A stretch of DNA of 30,414 bases from JADFWK01 sp035527895 (GTDB taxonomy: Bacteria; Desulfobacterota; DSM-4660; Desulfatiglandales; B25-G16). The DNA lies in contig DATKZQ010000198.1 in the NCBI GenBank assembly GCA_035527895.1, positions 1 through 30,414 on the forward strand, written 5' to 3'. Within the stretch, counting starts at the first letter, position 1. Every line of letters starts with the position of its first letter. Below the pieces are notes generated by a model that saw only the letters and a program-made list of their open reading frames with translations, ran no database searches and was not told where the DNA came from. Made by a program: the position numbers and the translations under genes. This document shows, in pieces, positions 1 through 8,352 of the stretch.

Positions 1-711
1 GATCTCGTGGACTTTATCAAAGCGATCAAAAGTGATGAAGAGATCGAGCTCATCAAGAAAACTGCTGCCATTCAAGACGTTGCCATGGAAAAGGCTCTTG
101 CTGCAATCAAACCGGGAGTGAGAGACTTTGAAATAATGGCATTAGTGCAGTACACCGTTCAGAAACTTGGAAGCGAGCAGCAGTTAATCATGGCGGGATC
201 TGCCCCTATGGGCACTCCCTGCCCTCAACTCAAGCGACACTTTATGTATCGTGAAGTGAAAGAGGGAGATCAATTTACCCTTATGATCGAAGTCAATGGA
301 CCAGGGGGCTTATATACTGAGCTAGGCAGAACCTGCGTTTTGGGAAAGGCATCAGATGAGTTGCTCGAAGCCTGTGAGGTCGCCAAAGAGGCACAACAGG
401 TCACCGTCAACCTCCTGAAGCCCGGGGCGGAGCCCAAAGATCTCCTTGCCGCAAACAACGACTTCTTGAGAAGCAAGGGGCTGCCCGTGGAAAAAAGGCT
501 CTATGCCCACGGACAAGGCTATGACTTGGTCGAGAGACCAGCGATCAGAGACGATGAGCCCATGAAACTGCAGGCGAATATGAACATTACCGTTCACCCC
601 ATTGCCGCTTCAAAAACAGCCTTCGCCTGGGTATGCGATAATTACCTAGTCACAGAAACTGGTGCCAGCGAATGTCTTCACAAAACACCCAAAAAGATCT
701 TTGAGCTGTAG
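1..711 (+). CDS. M24-family metallopeptidase-like protein, C-terminal part (5' end outside window)
   Basis: The reading frame is open from the first base, so the gene starts upstream and only about 236 codons are visible. The fold family is creatinase/aminopeptidase P (pita-bread, M24). Supporting segments are the AHGQGYDLVERP stretch, the ITVHP segment and the terminal KTPKKIFEL, which is usual for this subgroup. The five M24 metal-ligand positions look altered: the usual Asp-containing motifs read EVNG (about 289-300) and YTELGRT, the usual Glu of the IEPG motif is a His (ITVHP), and the last Glu position reads VCDNYLVT. This fits a subgroup that may not be a classical aminopeptidase. It is the first + strand gene of the catabolic island, followed by decayed DNA. 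The family call is good; substrate and activity are unknown. Confidence 0.85.
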   Translation, partial: DLVDFIKAIKSDEEIELIKKTAAIQDVAMEKALAAIKPGVRDFEIMALVQYTVQKLGSEQQLIMAGSAPMGTPCPQLKRHFMYREVKEGDQFTLMIEVNGPGGLYTELGRTCVLGKASDELLEACEVAKEAQQVTVNLLKPGAEPKDLLAANNDFLRSKGLPVEKRLYAHGQGYDLVERPAIRDDEPMKLQANMNITVHPIAASKTAFAWVCDNYLVTETGASECLHKTPKKIFEL

Positions 712-719
712 GGGTTGAT

Positions 720-866
720 ATGAACGAGCCCCCTTCTTTTCATGAGCGAATCCAAATAATGGGCGATCAAAGATTAAGTGCAGGCATTAACTTTATCCTC
801 TCCACCTTCAGAGGCCCTCGTGATGGCCCCGTGACACACCTCAGTCGGCTCACATGGCTCAGATGA
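720..866 (+). pseudogene. Short ORF, possible remnant of the next operon gene
   Basis: A 48-codon ORF starts with ATG 8 bases after the M24 stop, with AGGGG in front of it as a plausible ribosome site. It begins MNEPPSFHERIQIMGD and ends at a TGA. Shortly downstream another frame reads EVVELATELSIDRMRAKPA up to a stop at about 921, as if a longer gene had been frameshifted. I do not recognise the family. It may be a broken gene that was co-transcribed with the M24 gene, or chance. Confidence 0.25.
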
Positions 867-1391
867 GGTGGTGGAGCTAGCCACCGAATTGTCCATAGAT
901 CGTATGAGGGCAAAGCCTGCTTGATCGACTGAAAAAGGACCATCCCTCTGGATACGTCCGGATGTTTTGTCAGGAAACTGCCTTACCCGGAGCTCCCATT
1001 GCTGCCTTGCGGCTTGGCTTCGCATCTTTGGTTCCTATCGAGCCTGATTCCACATGTGCCTCTTCCATTCAGACCCAAAAATGTTTACCTGTTGCCTTCC
1101 GCCTCCAGCACACTCGCCGGGTCAGGGGGTGGTTCAGTTCAATGGAGCCCGGCCTCGGGCATGCACCCACGCAACAATCGGCACTCCTCCGGGTAGAAGA
1201 CGGCTGAGCGTTCTTGCCTGTTCACCCTGTTTAGGAATCTGGTAATCTGCAAACTTGATCTTGGCTTCTGCGTATGATAAACGTCTGCTGCATCACTTCG
1301 TAAGATTGGGTTTTCTATCCGCATCTTGGAAAGACCCAAAATATCATAGCGGCTGAGAGGCAGAAACACAATGGCTGTGTGAGGAGAGCAA
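867..1391. other. Gene-poor stretch before the OYE gene
   Basis: Apart from the possible frame remnant up to 921 and the ferredoxin 3' relic at 1069-1200, no coding signal was recognised here. The immediate leader of the OYE gene carries GAGGAG four to nine bases before its ATG. Confidence 0.5.
1069..1200 (-). pseudogene. 3' relic of a 4Fe-4S ferredoxin-like gene (copy 1)
   Basis: Read on the minus strand, this stretch encodes, after one frameshift, CVGACPRPGSIELNHPLT followed by RRVCWRRKATGKHFWV and a TGA at 1069-1071. That is the C-terminus of a ferredoxin-type iron-sulfur protein: the end of a CxxCxxxCP cluster motif, then a basic tail. Just upstream the segment YPEECRL is in a different frame, and the Cys-Trp-Tyr part of the motif is lost. 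Better preserved copies lie at 14058-14205 and 13145-13216. No intact parent gene is in the window. This copy is the most diverged of the three and clearly non-functional. Confidence 0.8.
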
Positions 1392-2513
1392 ATGAGCATC
1401 CTGTTCCAACCTATGAAAATAAAGAACATGGAGTTGCGAAACCGCTTCATCAGATCAGCCACCTATGACAAATCCTCGGATGAAAAAGGTCATGTGACTG
1501 ATAAGCGGATTGAGCTTTTTGCAGATCTTGCAGACGGCGGTGTCGGCTTGATCGTAACGGGCCTCACCTATGTCCACCCCTCCGGACAACTCGCAGCATT
1601 TGAGAGCTCCATAGCCACGGACGGTTGCATCCCTGGCCTCAAGAGATTGACTGCTGCTGTCCACGATCGGGGAGCCAAGATTGCCGTGCAGCTCTATCAC
1701 ACGGGCCGAGAAAATGCCAGATTCCTTGAAGCCAAAGGGGAACAGGCAATAGCTCCATCATTTGTCCCCAATGATCCCTATTTTATCCAAGACTACCGGC
1801 AGATGACTGAGGAGGAAATATGGGAGATAGTTGAAGCATTCGGTGATGCAGCCAAAAGAGCCAGGGAGGCTGAATTCGACGCTGTTCAAGTTCATGGTGC
1901 CCATGTTTATCTCTTGAGTCAATTTCTCTCTCCCTTTACCAATCGTCGCGAAGACGCGTGGGGAGGAACTCCGGAAAACCGGCTCCGCCTCCACCGTGAG
2001 GTGTACAATACCATAAGGCGTAAGGTCGGCCATGACTACCCGGTGCTCATTAAGATCGGGGTGCAGGATGGGTGCTCAGGGGGGCTTCAATTCAGCGAAG
2101 GAAAGCAAGCTGCTCAACTGCTTGCCCAATGGGGATTCGATGCCTTGGAGATCAGTCAAGGACTGAGGGGCAAGGCCTATGAGGAGACGGAGTTTAAGAC
2201 CAACATCAGCTCCCTGGACCGCGAGGCCTACTTTCGACCGTGGTGCAGGGAAATCAAGGACCTCGTAGATGTCCCTGTCATGATAGTTGGAGGGCTGAGG
2301 ACCTTCGAGCTTATGGAGAAGATAATCAGAAACGGTGATGCGGATTTCATCTCCCTGAGCAGGCCTCTCATAAGAAAGCCCGGCATTATCAATGAGTGGA
2401 AAAGCGGCAATCGGCACAGGGCTACCTGTATATCATGCAATCAGTGCTTGGAAGCGCTCCGAAAGGGAGAGGTCCTGCATTGTGCACAAAAAAAGGCCAA
2501 AGAAGAAAGTTGA
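1392..2513 (+). CDS. NADH:flavin oxidoreductase, Old Yellow Enzyme family, short form with C-terminal Cys cluster
   Basis: This 373-residue protein is a single FMN-binding TIM barrel of the OYE/2,4-dienoyl-CoA reductase group, which reduces activated C=C bonds with NAD(P)H through FMN. Visible features are the N-terminal ILFQPMKIKNMELRNRF, the active-site HGAH (168-171) within VQVHGAHVYLLSQFLSP, the following NRREDAWGG, and VGGLRT (299-304) in the FMN phosphate region. The C-terminus has C346-x2-C349-x2-C352-x11-C364, the arrangement that binds a 4Fe-4S cluster in dienoyl-CoA reductase-type members. The second, FAD/NAD domain of those long enzymes is absent. Removing one A from the A7 run at 2488-2494 would extend the frame to VEQGQQI, matching the relic paralogue at 12908-13121, so the present C-terminus is probably frameshifted by a few codons. 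The substrate is unknown. Confidence 0.9.
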   Translation: MSILFQPMKIKNMELRNRFIRSATYDKSSDEKGHVTDKRIELFADLADGGVGLIVTGLTYVHPSGQLAAFESSIATDGCIPGLKRLTAAVHDRGAKIAVQLYHTGRENARFLEAKGEQAIAPSFVPNDPYFIQDYRQMTEEEIWEIVEAFGDAAKRAREAEFDAVQVHGAHVYLLSQFLSPFTNRREDAWGGTPENRLRLHREVYNTIRRKVGHDYPVLIKIGVQDGCSGGLQFSEGKQAAQLLAQWGFDALEISQGLRGKAYEETEFKTNISSLDREAYFRPWCREIKDLVDVPVMIVGGLRTFELMEKIIRNGDADFISLSRPLIRKPGIINEWKSGNRHRATCISCNQCLEALRKGEVLHCAQKKAKEES

Positions 2514-2953
2514 ACAAGGCCAACAAATATAAAGTCAGTATCTATGATCCCAGAATTCGTGATCCATTATGAACGGATCTTTTGGCTATCTGCCCTCCCA
2601 GCAAACTTTTTTATTAACAGCTTCATGGTTATAGATATCTCCAACCTTCTTCTCTTACTGCAAGCCTTGGAGAAATGCTTCAAGGAATTCTACTCGGCAG
2701 CTCCTATATCCACATAGGCAGCGAGTCTGGCTCTCTTCAGTAAACTGAGGCTGAAGGCATCTCTATCGCAAGATCGACATTCCCTTTTGTGCTTTTCAGA
2801 GTGTGTATTTCTAGTTCTCTTAGTGTATCCATCCTCATTGGAGTGGTGTGTTGCGAGCTCGTTTGATTATTCTAACTACCCTATCGCGCGGAATATATAA
2901 CTTTTTCGTAAGCTTTTCAGTCACATAAGCACCATTTTAACTCCTCCATAGGC
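2514..2953. other. 440-bp stretch without a recognised gene
   Basis: Both strands are broken by stops. A minus-strand segment near 2780-2830 reads LRELEIHTLKSTKGNVDLA, loosely like the start of a Fis-type helix-turn-helix tail of a sigma-54 regulator, but the helix-turn-helix itself does not follow. I treat it as unexplained. Confidence 0.4.
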
Positions 2954-3268
2954 TTACAAAATAGTTCGCCTCATAAGCCAGCGCCAAACCGTATCAGCAA
3001 TGACCTTCCTTAGCTTTTTTTCGATCTGGAGCTCTCTGATAATGTGCTGTTCAATGCTTTCGGAAATCTTTCTGGCTTTGGCTTTTCTACCATACTGAAT
3101 TGAGAATCCATGAGGACGTTCTCCGTAGTGCTTGACCAGGACGAAAAACCTGCTTCTCTTAACGCCCAGAATCTCCAAAACATACTGGATCTTACTTTCC
3201 CTTTTTGCATACCGTTCAATCAGCTCCTTAACCTGTGTGTCGGTGAATTCCTTATGTAACTGTTCCAT
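2954..3268 (-). pseudogene. Truncated transposase, N-terminal HTH part (rve/DDE integrase type)
   Basis: The 104-codon ORF starts MEQLHKEFTDTQVKELIERY and runs through ILGVKRSRF, FSIQYGRKAKARKIS and IIRELQIEKKL. This is the N-terminal DNA-binding region of a roughly 400-residue insertion-sequence transposase with an rve (DDE) core. After residue 86 (about position 3010) the sequence no longer resembles the family (RKVIADTVWRWL) and stops, so the catalytic core is missing. Upstream of the start, TGTCAACATAAAAAACCGG (minus strand, about 3336-3354) could be the outer end of the element. It is a 5' relic and cannot transpose. Confidence 0.75.
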
Positions 3269-3354
3269 AATCTGAAGCCTCCTTTTGACTTCGGATTATG
3301 GCCTTTTAGAAGTCCAGTTTTAATTCAAATGACAAGCCGGTTTTTTATGTTGAC

Positions 3355-4361
3355 AATTTGGAGCAAATATGAGGTAAAGCATAGAATAAAATGCTAAACA
3401 AGCAAATACGTAACCCCCTTGATATGACGAGCACTCCTCCGCAAACACTTGTTCACTCCTGTTAAGAACAAGGGGGCAATTGAAGAGATATTCTCTCAAA
3501 TAGATCAATCGGTTCCTAGAAGTGCCCAAAACCCGGTGATAAACAGCCCTCTGAGACCGAGCTTGGTCGTCCGTCTACCGGGGGCCCTAGACAATTCGGG
3601 AGGCAGTGCACCTGATTGACCTACCAACCTTCGTAACCATACTGAAGAGCAGTATTGGTAGACCATAACAGAAGACACCATTCTGATGGCACTTAGCAAC
3701 GGGTTATATGATGCAATACAAATGCGATGAATTACCGTTGTGGATCTAGAACCCGTTCGGCTCTAGATAGTAGAAGGTCATGGTGTAGCATGTAACAAGA
3801 ACGCTGATGGTTCTGATATTCAAGATCTTCAAACCAATATCCTGAAGTCAAGATCCCATGCAGAGGCCAACCTTTTCCTTTTAGGGATAGCTTCAAGCTC
3901 TATAAAGCCTGTGGCCTCAAAGAACCAATTGATTCCTGTCACGCTCGAATCAATCATTGCCGTCATGGCCGATCCTTTTGGCTTGTTCCAGCCAGAGCTT
4001 GTTTCATTAAGGTTATCGGGAAACGCCAACAAACTGTAAGGGCGATCATAGTAGAAGAACCGACATGGCTGCCTCTTTGCTGAAAAGACGCAGAATCGAA
4101 GCAGGGACTCGATTTCAGGCCTTAATACGCCGGGCCGCAGTTGAAGCGGAGGGCTGAACCAGTATAGCAGAAGCGATCCAGTAAGAGAAGGCGCTTATTA
4201 TGGTAGTTGTTATGCAACTGAACCAATCTTGGCCAGTGGAGCCTGGGTTCTGGCACACGCCAGATACGTAAACAGCCTCCAAAATTGGATGATCCCTTTC
4301 TGGGCTATATTTCAACTAATTACAGTCCGCGTTTGGATAGGAATCAAACAGGAGAGCAGAC
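3355..4361. other. About 1 kb without a recognised gene
   Basis: No ORF here has family features, a good ribosome site and codon use like the neighbours. Short minus-strand frames at 3505-3699 and 3829-4032 were examined and not accepted. A phrase containing GAAGAGCAG and TATTGG near 3642 has a loose counterpart at 20358-20380, too short to define a repeat. The last 30 bases are the leader of the amidohydrolase gene. Confidence 0.4.
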
Positions 4362-5366
4362 ATGAAAATCGACATCTTCAACCACATCTTCCCCAAGACC
4401 TACTTCGATAAGATGATTGAGGTTGCCCCGAACCATAAGGACATGGGCAAGCGGGTTCGGGGAATCCCTGCACTGTATGACTTGGAGGCCCGATTTCGCG
4501 TCATGGACCAGTTTGACGACTATGCCCAGGTGATCTGCCTGGGAGCTCCGCCGCTTGAGGTGCTGGCCGGTCCTGAAGTCACGCCGGAACTTGCTAAGAT
4601 AGCAAATGACGGCATGGCCGAGTATGTGACCAAGTACCCTGACCGGTTCCCCGGTTTTGTCGCCTCGATGCCCATGAATAATCCCGATGCCGCCCTTGAG
4701 GAAATGGACCGTGCCATAAAAGACCTCAAGGCAGTGGGTGTTCAGTTCTTCTCAAATGTAAAAGGAGCCCCGCTCGATCTCCCCGAATTGAAGCCCTTAT
4801 TCGAAAAGATGGCCGGATATGACCTGCCCATCTGGATCCACCCTGCCCGGGGCGCCAATTTTCCGGACTATCTCACCGAAGAGAAATCCAAGTATGAGAT
4901 CTGGTTTGTATTCGGCTGGCCCTATGAGACCAGTGTGGCCATGGCCCGGCTCGTTTTTGGCGGTTACTTCGATCAGTTTCCCAACCTCAAGATTATCACC
5001 CACCACATGGGGGCCATGGTCCCTTACTTCGAGGGTCGGGTGGGCACGAGCTGGGATCAGTTGGGAAGTCGTACCTCAGATGAGGACTACACCGTCATCC
5101 TCAAGCAAATCAAGAGACCACACCTCGAATACTTTAAGATGTTCCTGGCCGACACCGCCCTGTTCGGATCATTTTCAGCTACCAAATGTGGCCTTGAATT
5201 CTTCGGCGTTGACAATGTCTTGTTCGCCTCGGACTGCCCCTTTGACCCTGAGAAAGGGCCGGGATATATCAGGGAAACCATAAAGATCCTCAATACCCTG
5301 CCCATTTCAGATGCAGAACGGCAAAAGATCTTTGAGGGGAACGCGAGGAGGCTGCTCAAACTTTAG
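4362..5366 (+). CDS. Amidohydrolase-2 / ACMSD-like decarboxylase family protein
   Basis: This 334-residue TIM-barrel protein belongs to the amidohydrolase-related family, which includes aminocarboxymuconate-semialdehyde, gamma-resorcylate and 5-carboxyvanillate decarboxylases. Visible are the N-terminal MKIDIFNHIFP, WIHPARG (H160), KIITHHMGAMVPYFEGR (H214/H215) and LFASDCPFDP (D291, the usual catalytic and metal Asp), then the closing IFEGNARRLL. In classical members the N-terminus reads DxHxH; here the first His position is Phe (F6), with only H8 kept, so the metal site may differ. GGAGA precedes the ATG by six bases. Its placement before a UbiD decarboxylase gene suggests a role in breakdown of a carboxylated ring or unsaturated acid, which is an inference. 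It could equally be a hydrolase or hydratase. Confidence 0.87.
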   Translation: MKIDIFNHIFPKTYFDKMIEVAPNHKDMGKRVRGIPALYDLEARFRVMDQFDDYAQVICLGAPPLEVLAGPEVTPELAKIANDGMAEYVTKYPDRFPGFVASMPMNNPDAALEEMDRAIKDLKAVGVQFFSNVKGAPLDLPELKPLFEKMAGYDLPIWIHPARGANFPDYLTEEKSKYEIWFVFGWPYETSVAMARLVFGGYFDQFPNLKIITHHMGAMVPYFEGRVGTSWDQLGSRTSDEDYTVILKQIKRPHLEYFKMFLADTALFGSFSATKCGLEFFGVDNVLFASDCPFDPEKGPGYIRETIKILNTLPISDAERQKIFEGNARRLLKL

Positions 5367-5567
5367 AAAAGGCGATATCCGATCAGGGTATTTGAGATCA
5401 TTGATGGGATCTTCTGTTTGCTTTTGAGGAAAAGGGGGCCTTTCATTTATCTCAAAAATCATCAGAGAAAGGTCAAGGCTACCCGTTTATGCGCTGAGCC
5501 CTATTGATCGCCCTCATGTAAACCGCCATTGGGGGGCAAGATAAAGCGTTTAAAAAGGAGGAAATAC

Positions 5568-7007
5568 ATGGGAATAGAATACCAAGATTTGAGGGAGTGG
5601 CTATTGAAGGCTCAGAAAATGGGCGAGGTGAAGACGGCCAAATCAGTGGATCTGGAAGACGTGGGGAGAATCGCGGAGATTTCTACGGGCTTTGAGAGTG
5701 CGCCCGCAGTCCTGTTGGACGAGTTTCCAGGATACAAACCCGGCTACCGAATCCTGATCAATCCCTATGGAAGCACCGCCCGGATAGGCCTCTCTTTCGG
5801 CTTTCCTCCTGGTGAGGACCGGATAGGCTTGCTGGATCATTTCAAGAAGAAGATTCAAGAGGTGGGACTCATTGCCCCGGAGTATGTCGAGAGCGGGCCT
5901 GTTTTAGAAAACCGCCTTGTTGGTAATGATGTGGACCTGTATCAGTTCCCAATTCCCAAATGGCACCTGGCAGATGCGAGCCCATATATTGGGACAGGCT
6001 GCATGGTGATTACCCGGGACCCAGAGGAGGGATGGGTAAATTTTGCCCCTTACAGGAATCAACTCCATGACGAGAAGACAGTGGGGTTTTATATATCTCG
6101 TGGGCATCATGGATGGGCCCACCGCAATAAGTACTTTAGCCAGGGAGAGCCTTGTCCTGTGGCGATAGTCTTCGGAATCGACCCGCTAATTTTTGCCGCA
6201 GGCATGACCGAGTTGCCCTGGGGCGTCAGTGAATATGACTGGGCAGGAGGATGGCGAGGTGAACCCATTAAAGTCATTAAGGGCCCCATAACCGGGCTTC
6301 CCATTCCCGCCGTTGCCGAGATCGCGATCGAAGGGTTCTCTTATCCGGGAAAGACCCGGATGGAGGGGCCCTTCGGTGAGTGGACGGGCTATTATGCATC
6401 AGACCGAAGGGAAGAACCCTATATAGAGGTTCAGGCCCTCTATTTCCGAAACGACCCCATCTATCTGGCGATGCCCCCTCAAAAGCCGCCCTACGATGCG
6501 GACAAGGGAAGGCAATATGTGAAATCCGCGTATCTATATAACTACCTGACCCAGTTAGGCATCCCAGGGATAAGCAATGCCTGGTGTTATGGCTTGGGAG
6601 GTTGCAGGCTCCTTGTTGCGGTTGCCATTAACCAGCAGTATTGCGGCCATTCCCGGCAGGTAGGCCATGCGGCCTACGCTACACCGATTGCGAACTATGC
6701 CGGTCGGTATGTGGTGGTGGTGGATGACGATATTGATGTAACTGACATAAAGGATGTCCTCTGGGCCTTGCTGACTCGTTCCGACCCGGCCACTTCCATT
6801 GATATCGTTCATCGAGCAACATCGACCCCACTAGACCCAAGGATCTCCCCGGAGGACAAGGCAGCGGCTAAATTCTTTAATTCCCGTGCCATCATAGATG
6901 CTACAAGACCTTTTGAATGGAGAGATCAATTCCCCAACGCGGTCCAACCGGATCCAGAGTACAGGAGGGAGAGCCTGAAGAGATTCGGCTATCTCTTTGA
7001 ACCCTAA
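5568..7007 (+). CDS. UbiD family decarboxylase (first paralogue)
   Basis: The protein has 479 residues from the ATG at 5568, chosen because AAGGAGG lies at 5555-5561; an in-frame upstream start at 5529 lacks such a site. UbiD enzymes (de)carboxylate aromatic or alpha,beta-unsaturated acids using prenylated FMN made by UbiX. The family signature is clear: VNFAPYRNQ (N158, R163) for cofactor and substrate binding, RGHHGWAHRNKY, PVAIVFGIDP, and MEGPFGEWTGYY, whose E266 and E271 match the catalytic Glu pair. The C-terminal half carries VVVVDDDIDVTD and the DPATSIDIV segment typical of the family. No UbiX gene is in the window. It is followed by a weak terminator-like hairpin and the TAXI gene. 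Substrate unknown; the family call is firm. Confidence 0.95.
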   Translation: MGIEYQDLREWLLKAQKMGEVKTAKSVDLEDVGRIAEISTGFESAPAVLLDEFPGYKPGYRILINPYGSTARIGLSFGFPPGEDRIGLLDHFKKKIQEVGLIAPEYVESGPVLENRLVGNDVDLYQFPIPKWHLADASPYIGTGCMVITRDPEEGWVNFAPYRNQLHDEKTVGFYISRGHHGWAHRNKYFSQGEPCPVAIVFGIDPLIFAAGMTELPWGVSEYDWAGGWRGEPIKVIKGPITGLPIPAVAEIAIEGFSYPGKTRMEGPFGEWTGYYASDRREEPYIEVQALYFRNDPIYLAMPPQKPPYDADKGRQYVKSAYLYNYLTQLGIPGISNAWCYGLGGCRLLVAVAINQQYCGHSRQVGHAAYATPIANYAGRYVVVVDDDIDVTDIKDVLWALLTRSDPATSIDIVHRATSTPLDPRISPEDKAAAKFFNSRAIIDATRPFEWRDQFPNAVQPDPEYRRESLKRFGYLFEP

Positions 7008-7169
7008 AATTCGCATTAAAGCAATTAATGAACTTCCTTATGCCGAGTATGCTCTCCAAACCTAAATGAAAACCGAAGGCACGATATGTTAAATCTCTTT
7101 GACCCAACCATCAATCCTGTGCTGATCACGTTTCCGGGGGGTAAAAGGACGTTGGGATGATGACCGATT

Positions 7170-7209
7170 CAGAAGTAAGACTGAGAATCTCACTTCTGGA
7201 AATGTTTTT
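7170..7209 (+). terminator. Weak terminator-like hairpin between UbiD and TAXI genes
   Basis: CAGAAGT (7170-7176) pairs with ACTTCTG (7192-7198), with a further AGA/TCT inside after one mismatch, and TTTTT follows at 7205-7209 after a six-base gap. The gap makes it a weak candidate. It would separate the UbiD transcript from the TRAP transcript. Confidence 0.3.
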
Positions 7210-7286
7210 AAGGGGTTCTAGGCCCATGACACCCCCATAGGGAGCTGTCATATCATCAAAAACCATCACATTAAAGGAGGTTTCAA

Positions 7287-8324
7287 ATGAAAAAGAAAAG
7301 CCTGCTCATCGGTATCTTTGTTGTCGTCACATTTTCAATTCTGACCTTTCCCCTGACTTCAGCGGAATCGGCATCCCTGCCTCGGGTTTTCATCATGACC
7401 ACCCACGCTCTGGGGACAAAATATTACGCCCTGGCTTCAGGTCTAGGTAAGGTCCTGAGTAGCCACCTGCCTTCGGAAATCAAGGTAATGCCCACCACCG
7501 GTCCTGTAGAGTGGATGCCCATGATCCGGGAGGGGGAAGTGGATATGGGTGTGGCCAATAATTGGGATTGCCAGTACGGATTCTTGGCCAAAGGACCCTT
7601 TGAAAAGCCTATGAAGGGTAAGGGATCCCGTATCCGGCTTCTTACCAGCGGTTCGCCAAATATTATGGCGGTGGTCGTATCCGAGACATCGGGGATCAAG
7701 ACATTCAATGACTTGAGAGGAAAGCGGTATGTGGGGATATTTGCCGGCAGCGCCGGACAGACCGCCCAAGCCCAGGCGGCCCTGGCTAATTTTCGCCTGA
7801 CAAAGGACGACTTGAAGGTGATGTCCATGCCGGGAGTGGGTCCAAGCCTTAGGGCCATCATCGAAGGTAGGGCGGATGCCTCAGGCACTGCAGTCCTTGG
7901 TATGGGGCTTGTTGCCGAATTGGATGCCGGGAAAGGCGCCCGTTTTATCTCCTATGACCCATCGCCGGAAGCCGTCAAGCGCTTTAATGAGGTTTTTCCG
8001 GCAGAGCCGGTTAAGGTCGAACCGGGACCAGGGAAGATCGGGGTAAAGGAACCGATCACTATGATGAAGTATGATACCTACCTGGTTGCCAGAGAAAGCC
8101 TGTCAGAAGATGCGGCCTACGAGTTGGTGAAGGTCCTCTGGGAGTACAATAGCGAACTCTGGCCCATTCATGTCGGCCTGAAGACCTGGACAACGGACCA
8201 ATTCGTCACGAAGCATGCCACCGTGCCCTATCACCCCGGTGCGATCAAGCTCTTCAAAGAAAAAGGGGTCTGGAACAGTGAGATGGACAAGGTGCAGCAA
8301 AAACTCCTTAGCATGGAAAAATAG
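7287..8324 (+). CDS. TAXI family TRAP transporter solute-binding protein
   Basis: The 345-residue precursor has a signal peptide: KKK, then a hydrophobic stretch to about residue 24, with a likely cut after TSA (26). The mature part has the TAXI pattern: an early MTTHALGTKYYALASGLGKVL segment, a VPTTGP-like TTGPVEWMPMIREGEVDMGVANN, NDLRGKRYVGIFAGSAGQTAQAQA, and an SLRAIIEGRADASGTAVLG hinge. It is the periplasmic receptor that hands an organic solute, usually a carboxylate, to the membrane TRAP permease. AAAGGAGG lies seven bases before the ATG. The partner permease is 940 bp downstream, an unusual gap now filled by an IS1-type relic. The ligand cannot be deduced, but neighbouring decarboxylases suggest an aromatic or unsaturated acid. 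Confidence 0.93.
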   Translation: MKKKSLLIGIFVVVTFSILTFPLTSAESASLPRVFIMTTHALGTKYYALASGLGKVLSSHLPSEIKVMPTTGPVEWMPMIREGEVDMGVANNWDCQYGFLAKGPFEKPMKGKGSRIRLLTSGSPNIMAVVVSETSGIKTFNDLRGKRYVGIFAGSAGQTAQAQAALANFRLTKDDLKVMSMPGVGPSLRAIIEGRADASGTAVLGMGLVAELDAGKGARFISYDPSPEAVKRFNEVFPAEPVKVEPGPGKIGVKEPITMMKYDTYLVARESLSEDAAYELVKVLWEYNSELWPIHVGLKTWTTDQFVTKHATVPYHPGAIKLFKEKGVWNSEMDKVQQKLLSMEK

Positions 8325-8352
8325 GTGATGCCCCTTTTTTATTGAAAGATTG

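Noticed and set aside
2486..2495. A AAA AAG heptamer in the OYE gene as a programmed -1 frameshift site
   Set aside because: The conserved C-terminus in the relic corresponds to the +1 frame, not the -1 frame, so a dnaX-type site would give the wrong peptide. A simple one-base insertion explains it.
2780..2860. LRELEIHTLKSTKGNVDLA-like peptide, considered as the Fis-type tail of a sigma-54 regulator
   Set aside because: The helix-turn-helix that should follow is absent and stops interrupt all frames; the likeness is too short.
3505..3699. Minus-strand frame of 64 codons, considered as a group II intron or transposase remnant
   Set aside because: No intron domain V sequence, no family motif and no ribosome site.
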